Shown: one piece after another, positions 1 to 8,498 of the stretch
Layout: every line of letters begins with the position of its first letter
How positions within the stretch are numbered: position 1 is the stretch's first letter
Source: Muribaculaceae bacterium
GTDB taxonomy: Bacteria > Bacteroidota > Bacteroidia > Bacteroidales > Muribaculaceae
Reading direction: 5' to 3'
NCBI GenBank assembly: GCA_017427945.1
Contig: JAFRRT010000014.1
Location: 1-64,000, forward strand
Length of the DNA: 64,000 nt
The notes under the pieces: generated by a model
Databases searched by the model: none
What the model saw: the letters and a program-made list of their open reading frames with translations, nothing else
Told to the model about the DNA's origin: nothing
Made by a program: the position numbers and the translations under genes

Positions 1-161
1 AAAGGTTCACCTTTACCGGCACCGGAAAGATTAAAAGAAGACATGCTTACAAGAGTCACATCCTGACCAAGAAGAGCAAGAAGCGTAAACGTAACCTGGG
101 TAAGATGAGCATCGTTGAGAAAGCCAACATGCCTATCGTGCGTAAGCTCCTGGTGAAGTAA
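1..161 (+). CDS. rpmI: 50S ribosomal protein L35, 3' part
   Basis: The first 161 bases encode the last 52 residues of ribosomal protein L35, a small basic protein of the large subunit. The frame begins at base 3 and ends with TAA at 159-161. The family core is visible: [12 protein letters not shown] near the start, then a very basic [13 protein letters not shown] stretch. The 5' end lies outside the window. rplT follows 110 bases downstream on the same strand, which is the usual infC-rpmI-rplT operon order, so infC is expected just upstream. Confidence 0.95.
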   Translation, partial: RFTFTGTGKIKRRHAYKSHILTKKSKKRKRNLGKMSIVEKANMPIVRKLLVK

Positions 162-214
162 ACAACTCCTAACTTTCTTTTAATCAACGAGAGATTTTTA
201 TCATTTTATTAACC

Positions 215-250
215 GAATGTCTAGCTCAAAGTGCCGGAAACGGCCGCTAG
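215..250 (+). promoter_or_regulatory. possible hairpin in the rpmI-rplT spacer
   Basis: The 110-base spacer between rpmI and rplT contains a short GC-rich element in an AT-rich setting. It reads CCG-GAAA-CGG, a minimal stem with a GNRA-type loop, flanked by AGTG and CACT that could pair around it. L20 represses its own operon through leader RNA structure in other bacteria, so an autoregulatory site here is conceivable. The stem is short and this is only a suggestion. Confidence 0.25.
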
Positions 251-271
251 CACTCAAAACAATTCAAAAAA

Positions 272-625
272 ATGCCAAGATCAGTTAATCACGTGGCTTC
301 AAGAGCCAAACGCAAGAAAATCTTAAAACTTACAAGGGGTTACTTTGGCGCTCGCAAGAACGTCTGGACCGTTGCTAAGAACACCTGGGAGAAGGGTTTG
401 ACCTATGCTTACGCTGACCGTAAGAAGAAAAAACGCAACTTCCGCGCGCTGTGGATTCAGCGTATCAACGCTGCCGCTCGCATGGAGGACCTCTCCTACA
501 GCAAGCTGATGGGCCTGATTCACAAGGCTGGTATCGAGATCAACCGCAAGGTGCTCGCCGACCTGGCCATGAACAATCCCGCCGCTTTCAAGGCTATCGT
601 TGACGAGGCTAAAAAGCACGCCTAA
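272..625 (+). CDS. rplT: 50S ribosomal protein L20
   Basis: Complete 117-residue L20, the normal family length. The N-terminus [16 protein letters not shown] and the downstream [17 protein letters not shown] block are the conserved rRNA-binding segments. L20 is needed early in 50S subunit assembly. The gene lies directly after rpmI and is followed by a strong terminator hairpin, so it is the last gene of the operon. No Shine-Dalgarno is obvious; the bases before the ATG are A-rich, as is common in Bacteroidota. Confidence 0.98.
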   Translation: MPRSVNHVASRAKRKKILKLTRGYFGARKNVWTVAKNTWEKGLTYAYADRKKKKRNFRALWIQRINAAARMEDLSYSKLMGLIHKAGIEINRKVLADLAMNNPAAFKAIVDEAKKHA

Positions 626-666
626 TCAACGCCGGTTCTTAAGAATTAATTCCGCAAAATGCTACA

Positions 667-705
667 AGGCTCCAAGGGGGTAACCCCAAGGAGCCTGATT
701 ATTTT
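667..705 (+). terminator. intrinsic terminator after rplT
   Basis: AGGCTCC pairs with GGAGCCT and GGGG with CCCC around a short GTAA loop, with matched AA/AA bulges between the two stems. It is followed by a T-rich run (TTATTTTATT). It lies 42 bases after the rplT stop codon. Confidence 0.85.
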
Positions 706-713
706 ATTACCTC

Positions 714-750
714 GAACGACCCATGTGTGGTACATGAGTCGTTCAGTTTT
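714..750. terminator. hairpin between convergent rplT and the 768 gene
   Basis: GAACGAC (714-720) pairs with GTCGTTC (738-744), with an inner CATGT/ACATG pair. AGTTTT follows on the plus strand. It lies between the ends of two convergent genes and may serve both, although the minus-strand T-run is weak. Confidence 0.6.
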
Positions 751-767
751 AATATGCCCTGATTGGC

Positions 768-1376
768 CTACTCGTTGTAGAGGCCAATGTACTCCATGAT
801 GCTGTCGATGGCCTCCTGACGCATGTCGAGATTGAGCGAGCCATCGTGAAGCACGTCGGCAACCACTTTATAGACCATACTCCAGTCGCTGTCCAGGTAG
901 TGCTGGGCATCGATGAGAGCCGACGCCATCGCCACGCTGAAGCTCTTATTCTTGTTCTTCTTCAAGGCCTGGTGAGCCAACTCGCGGGCCTCCTTCACAT
1001 CAAAGTAGTCACTCATCGCCACGGCATAGGCATAGACCACCAATGTCCCGGCATCAAGCTTCTTGACGAGCTTTGCCTCGTTCTTGGCGTTGTAGCGCCC
1101 CATGAGGAAGTCACGCAGTTGCGCTCCCATCGAAGTCCCGTCAAAGTTCCACCCTATCTTGTTGATCACCGCCAGACGCACATCTACCGGAGAATGCTTA
1201 TCGGCAAGGAAATTCAGCAACGTAGTAGAGATGTCGCCCTGCATAAACTCGTTGGCCATCTGCACCATCTCGTGGTCGGAATAAGCCTCGGCAAAATGGG
1301 TTGAAGTCAGTGGCGAGTCGGCCCAAGCGGCGGTAAAAGCCATCAGTAATGCAATAGTTGTCAGTAATCGTTTCAT
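768..1376 (-). CDS. small secreted protein of unknown function
   Basis: A 202-residue protein with a clear signal peptide (MKRLLTTIALLMAF..AWA). The frame stays open further upstream, but I chose the ATG at 1374-1376. It begins the signal peptide, and a -7 promoter box lies at 1411-1419, which would place a longer start upstream of transcription. The mature part is mostly helical, with segments such as DVRLAVINKIGW and KEARELAHQALKK that look like HEAT- or TPR-type helical pairs. No catalytic motif is recognisable. It probably acts in the periplasm. It is a single gene, convergent with rplT. Confidence 0.75.
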   Translation of the reverse strand: MKRLLTTIALLMAFTAAWADSPLTSTHFAEAYSDHEMVQMANEFMQGDISTTLLNFLADKHSPVDVRLAVINKIGWNFDGTSMGAQLRDFLMGRYNAKNEAKLVKKLDAGTLVVYAYAVAMSDYFDVKEARELAHQALKKNKNKSFSVAMASALIDAQHYLDSDWSMVYKVVADVLHDGSLNLDMRQEAIDSIMEYIGLYNE

Positions 1377-1410
1377 AGTCATTTGTCGTTTTGAGGTTGT
1401 TATTCTATCG

Positions 1411-1419
1411 GCAAAGATA
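1411..1419 (-). promoter_or_regulatory. -7 promoter box for the secreted protein at 768-1376
   Basis: On the minus strand this reads TATCTTTGC, a perfect match to the Bacteroidota TAnnTTTGC box. It lies 34 bases before the chosen start codon. No well-placed -33 TTTG is seen. Confidence 0.55.
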
Positions 1420-1445
1420 ATACAATTACTCAAATTGATGGCATT

Positions 1446-2531
1446 TTATGAATTTTTCTTATAGCTCAGGACGGCCCAGGTGGCCATGACCGAGCCGATG
1501 CCCAACAGGGCAAGCAACTGGTGCCAGATGCTGGAAATGCCGCCTCCACGGATGAAGACGGTGCGCACCGCCTCGATGAAGTAGGACATCGGGTTGACAT
1601 AGGTCGTGGCATAGGCCCACGAAGGCATGGAGCGCGTGGGCGTGAACAGGCCCGACAGCAACAGCATCATCACCACAAAGAACCACATCACAAAGATGGC
1701 TTGCTGCATCGTGTCACTGTAGTTGCTGATCATCAGGCCAAAAGAACTCCAGAACAGCGCCAACAGCAAGACGAGAAGGTAAATGAGCGCCAATGGACCC
1801 ACACTGGTAATACCATAGACCGCCCAAGCCAGCAGCAGGCAGACGGTGATGACAAACAGGGCAATAATCCAGTAAGGAATGAGTTTGGCGAGGATGAACG
1901 ACCACTTGCTCACTGGCGTGACATTGATCTGCTCGATGGTGCCTGCCTCTTTCTCGCCCACGATGTTGAGTGCTGGCAAGAATCCTGTCATCAACATCAT
2001 CACGATGGCAAACAGCGCGGGTATCATAAACAGCTTGAAATTCAAATTCTTGTTATACAAGAACAGGGTGGACACACGCGACTGCAGCGCGGTGACGTCA
2101 GGGTTGACGTGGGCCGTGACAATCTGCGTCAGGTAAGCCCCGCCCATTGCCCCTTTGGTGCCGTTGACGGCATTGGCAGCAATGAGCACCTGTGGCTGGT
2201 TGCCCAAGGTCACGTCACGACTATAGTTCTGGGGAATGACCATCACAACGTCGGCACGTGATTTCTCGATTTCCTGCATCGCGGCACGATAGGTTGGCTG
2301 CTGCCCCTTGAAGATAAAGTAGTTGCTGGCCTCGATGCTGTGCACCAGCTGCTGCGACAAGGTCGAGCGGTCATTATCCACAACAGTGACCTTGATATTC
2401 TTCACCTCCATATTCATCACCCAGGGCATGACGCACATGATCATGATGGGGAACACGACGATGAGTTTGGGCAGGAACGCATTGCGGCGAATCTGCGTGA
2501 ATTCTTTTTGTATGAGATATTTGAGCGTCAT
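1446..2531 (-). CDS. ABC-2 type exporter permease (second of pair)
   Basis: A 361-residue membrane protein of the ABC-2 permease family (YbhS/YbhR/YhhJ type). One N-terminal membrane helix (near residues 22-40) precedes a large extracytoplasmic domain up to about residue 165. Five more hydrophobic segments follow in the C-terminal half. The conserved NIVGEKEAGTIEQINVTPV motif marks the cytoplasmic coupling region. It would pair with the 352-residue permease 11 bases upstream and be driven by the ATPase at 3614-5074. It is the last gene of the efflux operon. The substrate cannot be told from sequence; drugs or other amphiphiles are usual. Confidence 0.9.
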   Translation of the reverse strand: MTLKYLIQKEFTQIRRNAFLPKLIVVFPIMIMCVMPWVMNMEVKNIKVTVVDNDRSTLSQQLVHSIEASNYFIFKGQQPTYRAAMQEIEKSRADVVMVIPQNYSRDVTLGNQPQVLIAANAVNGTKGAMGGAYLTQIVTAHVNPDVTALQSRVSTLFLYNKNLNFKLFMIPALFAIVMMLMTGFLPALNIVGEKEAGTIEQINVTPVSKWSFILAKLIPYWIIALFVITVCLLLAWAVYGITSVGPLALIYLLVLLLALFWSSFGLMISNYSDTMQQAIFVMWFFVVMMLLLSGLFTPTRSMPSWAYATTYVNPMSYFIEAVRTVFIRGGGISSIWHQLLALLGIGSVMATWAVLSYKKNS

Positions 2532-2542
2532 GGCAATGGGGG

Positions 2543-3601
2543 CTATTCGAGTCGTTTGTTAAACTTGGCCAGGGCGAGCGTCATCAACAAGACCAGCATA
2601 CCCGTCAAAATCAATACCTCACGGGCGACTTCCTTGATGCCCACACCCATAATCATGAGTTTGCGCATCGCCTCGATGTAGTAGCGGGGCGGGATGACAG
2701 CCGATATCCACTGCAGTACCCGTGGCATCGACTCCACAGGGAAGAGCATGCCACTAAGCATCACGATGGGCACGAGCAGCACCATCGCCGATAGCAGGAG
2801 TGCCACCAGCTGTGTCTTGGCAACATTGCTGATGAGCAAGCCCAACGCCAACGCCAACAGGATGTAGATTACCGAAACGGCAATGATCCAGAACAGAGAA
2901 CCCACCAACGGCACGCCAAGCACAAAGCGAGCCATCAACAGGATGATGATGAGGATGGCAAAAGCGAGGACCAAATAGGGTATCGCCTTGGCGACAATAA
3001 TCATCAGCGGCTTGACGGGCGAGACCAGCAACACCTCCATCGTCCCCTTTTCTTTCTCGCGCACGATAGAAATAGAAGTCATCATCGCGCACACGAGCAT
3101 CAGCAACATGCCCATGATGGCCGGCACGAAGTTGTAGGCCGACTTCATTTGGGGGTTATAGAGCATCCTGGTATTGACGACGCCGCCATCGGCATTAAGC
3201 ATCACGGCAGTGGCATAGTTGGTCCACTGCTGCGCCATGTTCGGGTCGGCTCCGTCAACAATCAGCTGCACGCCACTGCGCTTGGAGGCAAAGTCGGGAC
3301 CGAAAACAATGGCCATATCCGCCTTTTGACTTCGAATAATGCGCTCGGCATCGCGGGGTGTAGCGACCAGTTGGGTAATGGTAAAATATTCTGATGCCGC
3401 CAGACGGTCCACGGCCTGCTGCGTGAGGTGGTCCATCGAACTAGTTACCACCACGGTGCGCACATTCTTCACGTCGGTGGTGATGGCAAAGCCGAAGATG
3501 AGCATCAGCACCAGTGGCATGCCGAACAGGATGAGCATCGTGCGCTTGTCGCGCAGGATGTGCTTGCCTTCCTTGATGACAAATGAGATAAACTGTTTCA
3601 T
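2543..3601 (-). CDS. ABC-2 type exporter permease (first of pair)
   Basis: A 352-residue permease paralogous to its downstream neighbour. It has the same plan: one N-terminal helix, an external domain (about residues 40-170), then five or more membrane segments. Its coupling motif reads SIVREKEKGTMEVLLVSPV. The two paralogues probably form a heterodimeric channel. The gap to the ATPase gene is 12 bases and to the next permease 11 bases, indicating translational coupling in one operon. Confidence 0.9.
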   Translation of the reverse strand: MKQFISFVIKEGKHILRDKRTMLILFGMPLVLMLIFGFAITTDVKNVRTVVVTSSMDHLTQQAVDRLAASEYFTITQLVATPRDAERIIRSQKADMAIVFGPDFASKRSGVQLIVDGADPNMAQQWTNYATAVMLNADGGVVNTRMLYNPQMKSAYNFVPAIMGMLLMLVCAMMTSISIVREKEKGTMEVLLVSPVKPLMIIVAKAIPYLVLAFAILIIILLMARFVLGVPLVGSLFWIIAVSVIYILLALALGLLISNVAKTQLVALLLSAMVLLVPIVMLSGMLFPVESMPRVLQWISAVIPPRYYIEAMRKLMIMGVGIKEVAREVLILTGMLVLLMTLALAKFNKRLE

Positions 3602-3613
3602 GCCTCGGGTGGT

Positions 3614-5074
3614 TTAGTCGCTGCTGCGGGTGGCTTGGCGTGCCAGATAGGTGAACACGTGGTCCATATCGGGCTGGTTATACTTGCGTTTCAACTCTTC
3701 GGGCGTGCCCATGGCCTTGATTTTGCCATCGACCATGATGGAGATGCGGTCGCAGTACTCGGCCTCGTCCATGTAGTGGGTGGTGACAAACACGGTGATG
3801 CCCCTGCCCGCTGCCCCATAGATGAGTTCCCAAAACTGGCGCCGCGTGGCGGGGTCCACACCGCCCGTGGGCTCGTCGAGAAAGACCACGCCCGGCTCAT
3901 GGAAGATGCTGACCGAGAAGGCCAGCTTCTGTTTCCAGCCCAGCGGCAGCGAGGCCACGAGCGTGTCCTTGTGGTCGGCAAACCGAAGACGAGCGAGCAA
4001 CTCGTCGGTCTTGCGGGCAATCTCCTTGTCATCCATGCCGTAGATGCCTGCAAAGAGGCGGATGTTCTCGGCCACTGTCAAGTCCTCATATAGCGAGAAA
4101 CGCTGACTCATGTAGCCGATGTGCTTCTTGATCTGCTCATGCTCGGTGCGGATGTCATAGCCCACCACGCGACCTGTGCCGCTCGTGGGCTGATTGAGGC
4201 CAGTGAGCATGTGCATAGCCGTGGTCTTGCCGGCACCATTAGCACCGAGGAAGCCGAAAATCTCGCCGCGTTTAACGGTGAAACTGATATCGTCAACAGC
4301 ACGGAACGAACCGAAAGCCTTGACCAGGTGTTCCACCTCGATCACATTCTCGTCCTTGACCTCACCACCCTGGGCGTGCTCGATGCCCGGCGGATTAAAA
4401 ATGTCGGCAAAACGAGTTAGAATCTCTTCAGGAGTGCCAATGCCGCGAATCCTGCCTTGTTCAAGGAAGGCCACGCGCTCGCAACGGCGCACTTCGTCAA
4501 GATAGGGCGTTGAGGCAACGATGGTGATGTTGCGCTCCTTGAGGTCACCAAGCATCTCCCAAAATTCCTTGCGGGACACAGGGTCAACACCCGTCGTGGG
4601 CTCATCGAGGAAGAGCACGCTGGGGCTGTGCACCAGTGCACACGAGAGTGCCAACTTCTGCTTCATGCCACCTGAGAGAGCGCCCGCACGGCGATCCTTG
4701 AAGCGTTCAATCTGACCATAGATGGCCTTGATGCTGTCATAGCCCTCCTCGACAGTTGTGCCGAACAGTGTGGCAAAAAACTGCAGGTTTTCCTCGACCG
4801 TCAGGTCCTCATAGAGCGAGAACTTGCCAGGCATATACCCCACCCTACGGCGGATATCGGTCATCTGCCGCACCGTGTCATAGCCATCAACCGTTATCTT
4901 GCCAGCATCGGGCAACAACAGGGTACACAAGATGCGGTACATCGATGTCTTGCCAGCTCCGTCAGGGCCAATGAGGCCAAAGACCTCACCTCTACCCACC
5001 GAGAACGACACGCCATCGAGCGCCTTGACCGCCCCATAGGACTTGGACACGTTGTTGACCTCTATTGCATTCAT
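3614..5074 (-). CDS. double ABC ATPase of tripartite efflux system
   Basis: A 486-residue protein with two ABC ATPase domains in tandem, as in E. coli YbhF. Domain 1 (about residues 1-225) has Walker A GPDGAGKT at 36-43, signature LSGGMKQKL and Walker B VLFLDEPTTG. Domain 2 (about 243-480) has GANGAGKTT and VVFLDEPTGG, but its signature is degenerate (LPLGWKQKL instead of LSGGxxQ), as is also usual in YbhF-like proteins. This implies two unequal ATP sites. It powers the two permeases encoded downstream in the same operon. Confidence 0.92.
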   Translation of the reverse strand: MNAIEVNNVSKSYGAVKALDGVSFSVGRGEVFGLIGPDGAGKTSMYRILCTLLLPDAGKITVDGYDTVRQMTDIRRRVGYMPGKFSLYEDLTVEENLQFFATLFGTTVEEGYDSIKAIYGQIERFKDRRAGALSGGMKQKLALSCALVHSPSVLFLDEPTTGVDPVSRKEFWEMLGDLKERNITIVASTPYLDEVRRCERVAFLEQGRIRGIGTPEEILTRFADIFNPPGIEHAQGGEVKDENVIEVEHLVKAFGSFRAVDDISFTVKRGEIFGFLGANGAGKTTAMHMLTGLNQPTSGTGRVVGYDIRTEHEQIKKHIGYMSQRFSLYEDLTVAENIRLFAGIYGMDDKEIARKTDELLARLRFADHKDTLVASLPLGWKQKLAFSVSIFHEPGVVFLDEPTGGVDPATRRQFWELIYGAAGRGITVFVTTHYMDEAEYCDRISIMVDGKIKAMGTPEELKRKYNQPDMDHVFTYLARQATRSSD

Positions 5075-5091
5075 GAGAGTGTTTGTTCTCT

Positions 5092-5133
5092 AGAATTACC
5101 AGATAATCCAGAATTACCAGATTGTCTAGAATT
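5092..5133. repeat. 18-base tandem repeat between adaptor and ATPase genes
   Basis: AGAATTACCAGAT occurs at 5092-5104 and again at 5110-5122. A partial copy (AGAATT) starts at 5128 within the 3' end of the adaptor gene. The period is 18 bases. It looks like a small slippage duplication that copied the end of the adaptor gene into the spacer. Confidence 0.6.
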
Positions 5134-6103
5134 TCACTTCCCCGTACATGCCAATCTTCACGTAGCCGTCGTTCTTAATGGCGATCTTGACGGCATAGAC
5201 CAGGTCAGCACGCTCATCGTCGGTCAAGATGGTCTTGGGGGTGAACTCCGAGCGACTTGAAATCCAAGTGATTGTGCCAGAGTATTCTTTCTTTTGGCCA
5301 TCGCCATAGTCGGCAAACACCTTGCACGCCTGCCCTACCTTGATATTCTGCAACTGTGCCGAGGTGACATAGGCACGGATGAACATATTGTCCACATCGG
5401 CCATCTTGAACAGCGGCTTGCCCGTCGAGACAAACTCTCCCTGTTCGACATATTTTTCCAGCACTGTGCCCTTGTAGGGTGCCACGATGTCGGCATTGGC
5501 AATCTGGTCATCAAGTTGCCTCTGCTGGGCGTCTATGCCCGCAACCTGAGCGTCGATGCCGTCCATTTGGGCGCCTATGCCTTTCCCCTGATCGGCGAGC
5601 GCCGCGTTGGCGCTACGAATCTGGTCACGGGTGGCATCCAACTGACGGTTCAAGACCTTGATCTGGTTGTCGATGTCATCGAGTTGCTTGCGCGGAACAG
5701 CCCCGTCCTTGACCAGTTCGGCATAACGCTGCCGTTCCCGCTGGGCATTAGCAATCTGCTGCTGGATAGACGAGAGTTGCTTGTTCAAGTCCAGCTGCTG
5801 GCTGCTGGCTGCCGACCGGTTGGACGACAGCTGGCGTTTGCTGGCGGCAAGCTGACCGCGTTGCGTCTCGAGCTGCTGCTTCTTGAGTACCAGCTGATAG
5901 GTGTCGATGCGTCCCACCTGGGTGCCGCCATCGATGGTCTCCCCCTCGGTGACGTCAAAGGACTTCAATTCGCCCGTCGCCTTAGCCGAGATGGTGACCT
6001 CGGTGGCCTCGAACGTTCCCGTGGCGTCAAATGCCTTTTCTTTTTTGCCGCAAGCGGTCATCACCATCAGTGCCACACTTGCAATGATTGTTATCTTTTT
6101 CAT
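5126..6103 (-). CDS. HlyD-family periplasmic adaptor lipoprotein
   Basis: A 325-residue membrane fusion protein. The N-terminus has a lipobox (VMTAC, Cys18), so it is probably lipid-anchored to the inner membrane. A biotinyl-lipoyl-like beta domain (residues 25-70) precedes a long coiled-coil hairpin rich in Q, K and R (about 70-200). The second lipoyl half (DIVAPYKGTVLEKYVEQGE) and a beta-barrel domain follow. It bridges the ABC permeases and the TolC-like channel. It resembles YbhG. Only 11 bases separate it from the channel gene. Confidence 0.92.
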   Translation of the reverse strand: MKKITIIASVALMVMTACGKKEKAFDATGTFEATEVTISAKATGELKSFDVTEGETIDGGTQVGRIDTYQLVLKKQQLETQRGQLAASKRQLSSNRSAASSQQLDLNKQLSSIQQQIANAQRERQRYAELVKDGAVPRKQLDDIDNQIKVLNRQLDATRDQIRSANAALADQGKGIGAQMDGIDAQVAGIDAQQRQLDDQIANADIVAPYKGTVLEKYVEQGEFVSTGKPLFKMADVDNMFIRAYVTSAQLQNIKVGQACKVFADYGDGQKKEYSGTITWISSRSEFTPKTILTDDERADLVYAVKIAIKNDGYVKIGMYGEVKF

Positions 6104-6114
6104 CGTTATGCTGA

Positions 6115-7380
6115 TTAATTATTTGTCGTATATTTCAGGTCATACATCTGCTTGAGCATCTCTATCTCATGGATAGACTGCTGCACACGGGCGGCATTCT
6201 CGCTGTTGATGTCACGAATCAGGTCATTGACATCGATAATGCCGTGTGAGAGCTTGGACTCGGCCGCCTTGCGCACTTGCTGACGCAGGGCGATGATTTC
6301 CTCGTCTTGTGCCATAAGACGGCGGTAGCGGTCGATAGCCTCGTTTTGCTGCATCTGCTCCAGGCGATTGTTGAACAGGAAAACCTCGCGCTGATTCCGG
6401 GCAGTTTCACGCTGCAGCTGCAATTTGGCCTTGTCGTTGTGATGGGTGTAGAGAGCACCGATGTTCCATGTCAGGCGCGCTCCTACCATACCGTTCCATG
6501 ACCAGTCACGGCTCATCATGTCCTTGAACATGTTATAGCCCGGGTAGCCATAGTAGCCCTGAGCAAAAACGCCCAACCGCGGCAACATGGCCGCCTTGAG
6601 GGCACGTTCCTGGGCATCGGCAAGCCGCAGTTGGCTATCGATGAGTCTAAGTTCGGGACGATTGTTGCCATTGGTTGCATCGACGGCAGCCGGCTTTATT
6701 ACGCCATTCACCTCGATGCCGCAAAAGGCGGCCAGCATCGATGCCAGCACACGGCGTTGCGACTCCAGCGTGGTCATCTGCTGAGCAACGTTCAAGCGCT
6801 CGGCGGTGACATTGTTCAGGTCACACTCGGCAGCAGTACCGTGTTTGACCATCGAGGTGAGTTTCTTCTCGCTGGCAGCAAGTTGCTCCTGCAAATCACT
6901 GTTGAGGCGTATCTGGTCATCAAGCAGCAACAAGCCAAAATACATCTCGTTGACACGCTGGCGCACCTGATACAGGCTGACGTCTAGTTGCGCCTGCTGC
7001 ACAGCGCCCTGCTCACGAGCCACCTGCTTGTGGGCGCTGATGGCACCGCCGTCAAACACCGTCTGCTGGAGGTCGATTCCTACACGATACTGGTCCTTGG
7101 CCAAGCCTTTCATGTCCACACCCATCTGCTGCATCATTCCCTTCATTTCGTCGGGCCACGCAGGGACAGCATTCTGGATAGTCGCTTGGGCGGTCGCCGA
7201 AAGCTGTGGCAGCCACCCCTTCTGGATGTTGGCAACGGTGAGGTCGGTGGTGCGGGCAATCAGGTCATGCTGGGCAATGAGCGGGTAGTTGTGCTCGGCA
7301 GCCTGTTGACACTCCTCAAGGGTTTGTGCCGCAGCCGAAAGCGCCATGCACACGCTAATGATAAAAAATAGCCGTTTCAT
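6115..7380 (-). CDS. TolC-family outer membrane efflux channel
   Basis: A 421-residue outer membrane factor with a signal peptide (MKRLFFIISVCMALSAAAQ). It shows the two long helical repeats typical of TolC, with a predicted coiled coil through most of its length. The frame extends 21 codons upstream, but I chose the ATG at 7378-7380. It starts the signal peptide, and a TATCTTTGC promoter box lies at 7405-7413. It is the first gene of a five-gene operon: channel, adaptor, ATPase, permease, permease. Confidence 0.92.
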   Translation of the reverse strand: MKRLFFIISVCMALSAAAQTLEECQQAAEHNYPLIAQHDLIARTTDLTVANIQKGWLPQLSATAQATIQNAVPAWPDEMKGMMQQMGVDMKGLAKDQYRVGIDLQQTVFDGGAISAHKQVAREQGAVQQAQLDVSLYQVRQRVNEMYFGLLLLDDQIRLNSDLQEQLAASEKKLTSMVKHGTAAECDLNNVTAERLNVAQQMTTLESQRRVLASMLAAFCGIEVNGVIKPAAVDATNGNNRPELRLIDSQLRLADAQERALKAAMLPRLGVFAQGYYGYPGYNMFKDMMSRDWSWNGMVGARLTWNIGALYTHHNDKAKLQLQRETARNQREVFLFNNRLEQMQQNEAIDRYRRLMAQDEEIIALRQQVRKAAESKLSHGIIDVNDLIRDINSENAARVQQSIHEIEMLKQMYDLKYTTNN

Positions 7381-7404
7381 GTCGTAGTGAATTGGTTTGA
7401 TATG

Positions 7405-7413
7405 GCAAAGATA
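7405..7413 (-). promoter_or_regulatory. -7 promoter box of the efflux operon
   Basis: The minus strand reads TATCTTTGC, a perfect Bacteroidota -7 box, 25 bases before the channel start codon. No -33 element is seen at the expected 20-base distance, so activation by a regulator is plausible. The AraC-family gene starts divergently about 130 bases away. Confidence 0.55.
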
Positions 7414-7509
7414 CAGTGATATCATAAAGCAGCTTTTATCCAAAGCAGGGAAATAATATCCTATTTGTACAAAATATCAATTAATTCTTATTTTTTTACC
7501 CAGTTTGAT

Positions 7510-7518
7510 TATCTTTGC
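7510..7518 (+). promoter_or_regulatory. -7 promoter box of the AraC-family regulator
   Basis: TATCTTTGC, a perfect Bacteroidota -7 box, ends 20 bases before the ATG at 7538. A T-tract stands where the -33 element is expected. It is divergent from the efflux operon promoter. Confidence 0.55.
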
Positions 7519-7537
7519 GTTCAAAAATCGGGAAAAC

Positions 7538-8428
7538 ATGGCAGAAATGAGACAATTAAATCTGGCTCAACTCAAGCAACTCGTTGAGGGAAAAGATGAG
7601 AATTTGGCCAATAACTACATCTCGCGCAAGATGGCAGTAGCGCGCAATGTGCGTCTGGACCTTATTAAGGAGCAAATCGTTGACCAACCGACGCTCATGC
7701 CCGAGATGCGTATTCTCATTATCAAAAACGGCTGGGCCAGGCCCGTCATCAACATGATAGAGCGACGTTTTGAAGCTGGTGACCTGGTGTTCTTGGGCAC
7801 CAACGGCATCCTGCAGTACAAGGATGCATCGAGCGATGTGCAGGGCATCGGCCTGTCGATCAGCGACGAACTGTTCTCGCTGGCCATCGGCAACCGCATC
7901 CCGCAGGCATTTGATGGGCACCTGCGTCATTTCCAGCTGCGGTTGCAGCCCGATGAACTGGAATACCTTGACCAGCTGCACCTGATGCTGTACCGCCACT
8001 TGAGGCAGCAGGACGGCAGCAGCCAGGTAACACTGCACCTGTTGAGCGCATTCCTGTGGTATGTGGACCACCTGTGGAGCCGCCAAGAAGAAACTTATCG
8101 TGAGAGCCAAACACGAGAGCAACGCCTGTTCACCGACTTCATCCAACTGGTGAGCGAGTTTGCCCCCGAGCACCACACCATCGACTACTATGCTTCACGT
8201 CTGTGCATCACACCGCGTTACATGAGCACTATTATCAAGCAAGTGAGCGGCAAGAGTGCCAAGCAGTGGATTGACGATGCCCTGGTCACCCGCATCAAAA
8301 TCGAACTCAAGCACACCGACAAGTCCGTTGCCCGCATCTGCGATGAAATGAATTTCCCCAATCCCTCGTTCCTGACCAAGTTTTTCAAGCGCATGACAGG
8401 CATGACGCCGAGAGAGTTCCGCCATTAG
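7538..8428 (+). CDS. AraC-family transcriptional regulator
   Basis: A 296-residue regulator. The N-terminal two thirds fit a cupin-like sensing domain. The C-terminal 100 residues are a double helix-turn-helix AraC domain, with YASRLCITPRYMSTIIKQ as the first recognition helix and the family-typical MNFPNPSFLTKFFKRMTGMTPREFR ending. I chose the ATG at 7538 because the -7 box at 7510-7518 leaves no room for the longer start. It is divergent from the efflux operon, which suggests that it controls that operon. This is inferred from position only. Confidence 0.9.
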   Translation: MAEMRQLNLAQLKQLVEGKDENLANNYISRKMAVARNVRLDLIKEQIVDQPTLMPEMRILIIKNGWARPVINMIERRFEAGDLVFLGTNGILQYKDASSDVQGIGLSISDELFSLAIGNRIPQAFDGHLRHFQLRLQPDELEYLDQLHLMLYRHLRQQDGSSQVTLHLLSAFLWYVDHLWSRQEETYRESQTREQRLFTDFIQLVSEFAPEHHTIDYYASRLCITPRYMSTIIKQVSGKSAKQWIDDALVTRIKIELKHTDKSVARICDEMNFPNPSFLTKFFKRMTGMTPREFRH

Positions 8429-8431
8429 ACA

Positions 8432-8480
8432 ATAAAAAAGATAATGGTTGGACTTCTGTTGCCCAACCATTACCATTATT
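8432..8480. terminator. bidirectional terminator between the regulator and arcC
   Basis: AATGGTTGG (8443-8451) pairs with CCAACCATT (8463-8471). An A-rich run precedes it and a T-rich run follows it, so it can end both the convergent regulator gene and the arc operon. Confidence 0.8.
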
Positions 8481-8498
8481 TAAATGAGATGTTGTTTA

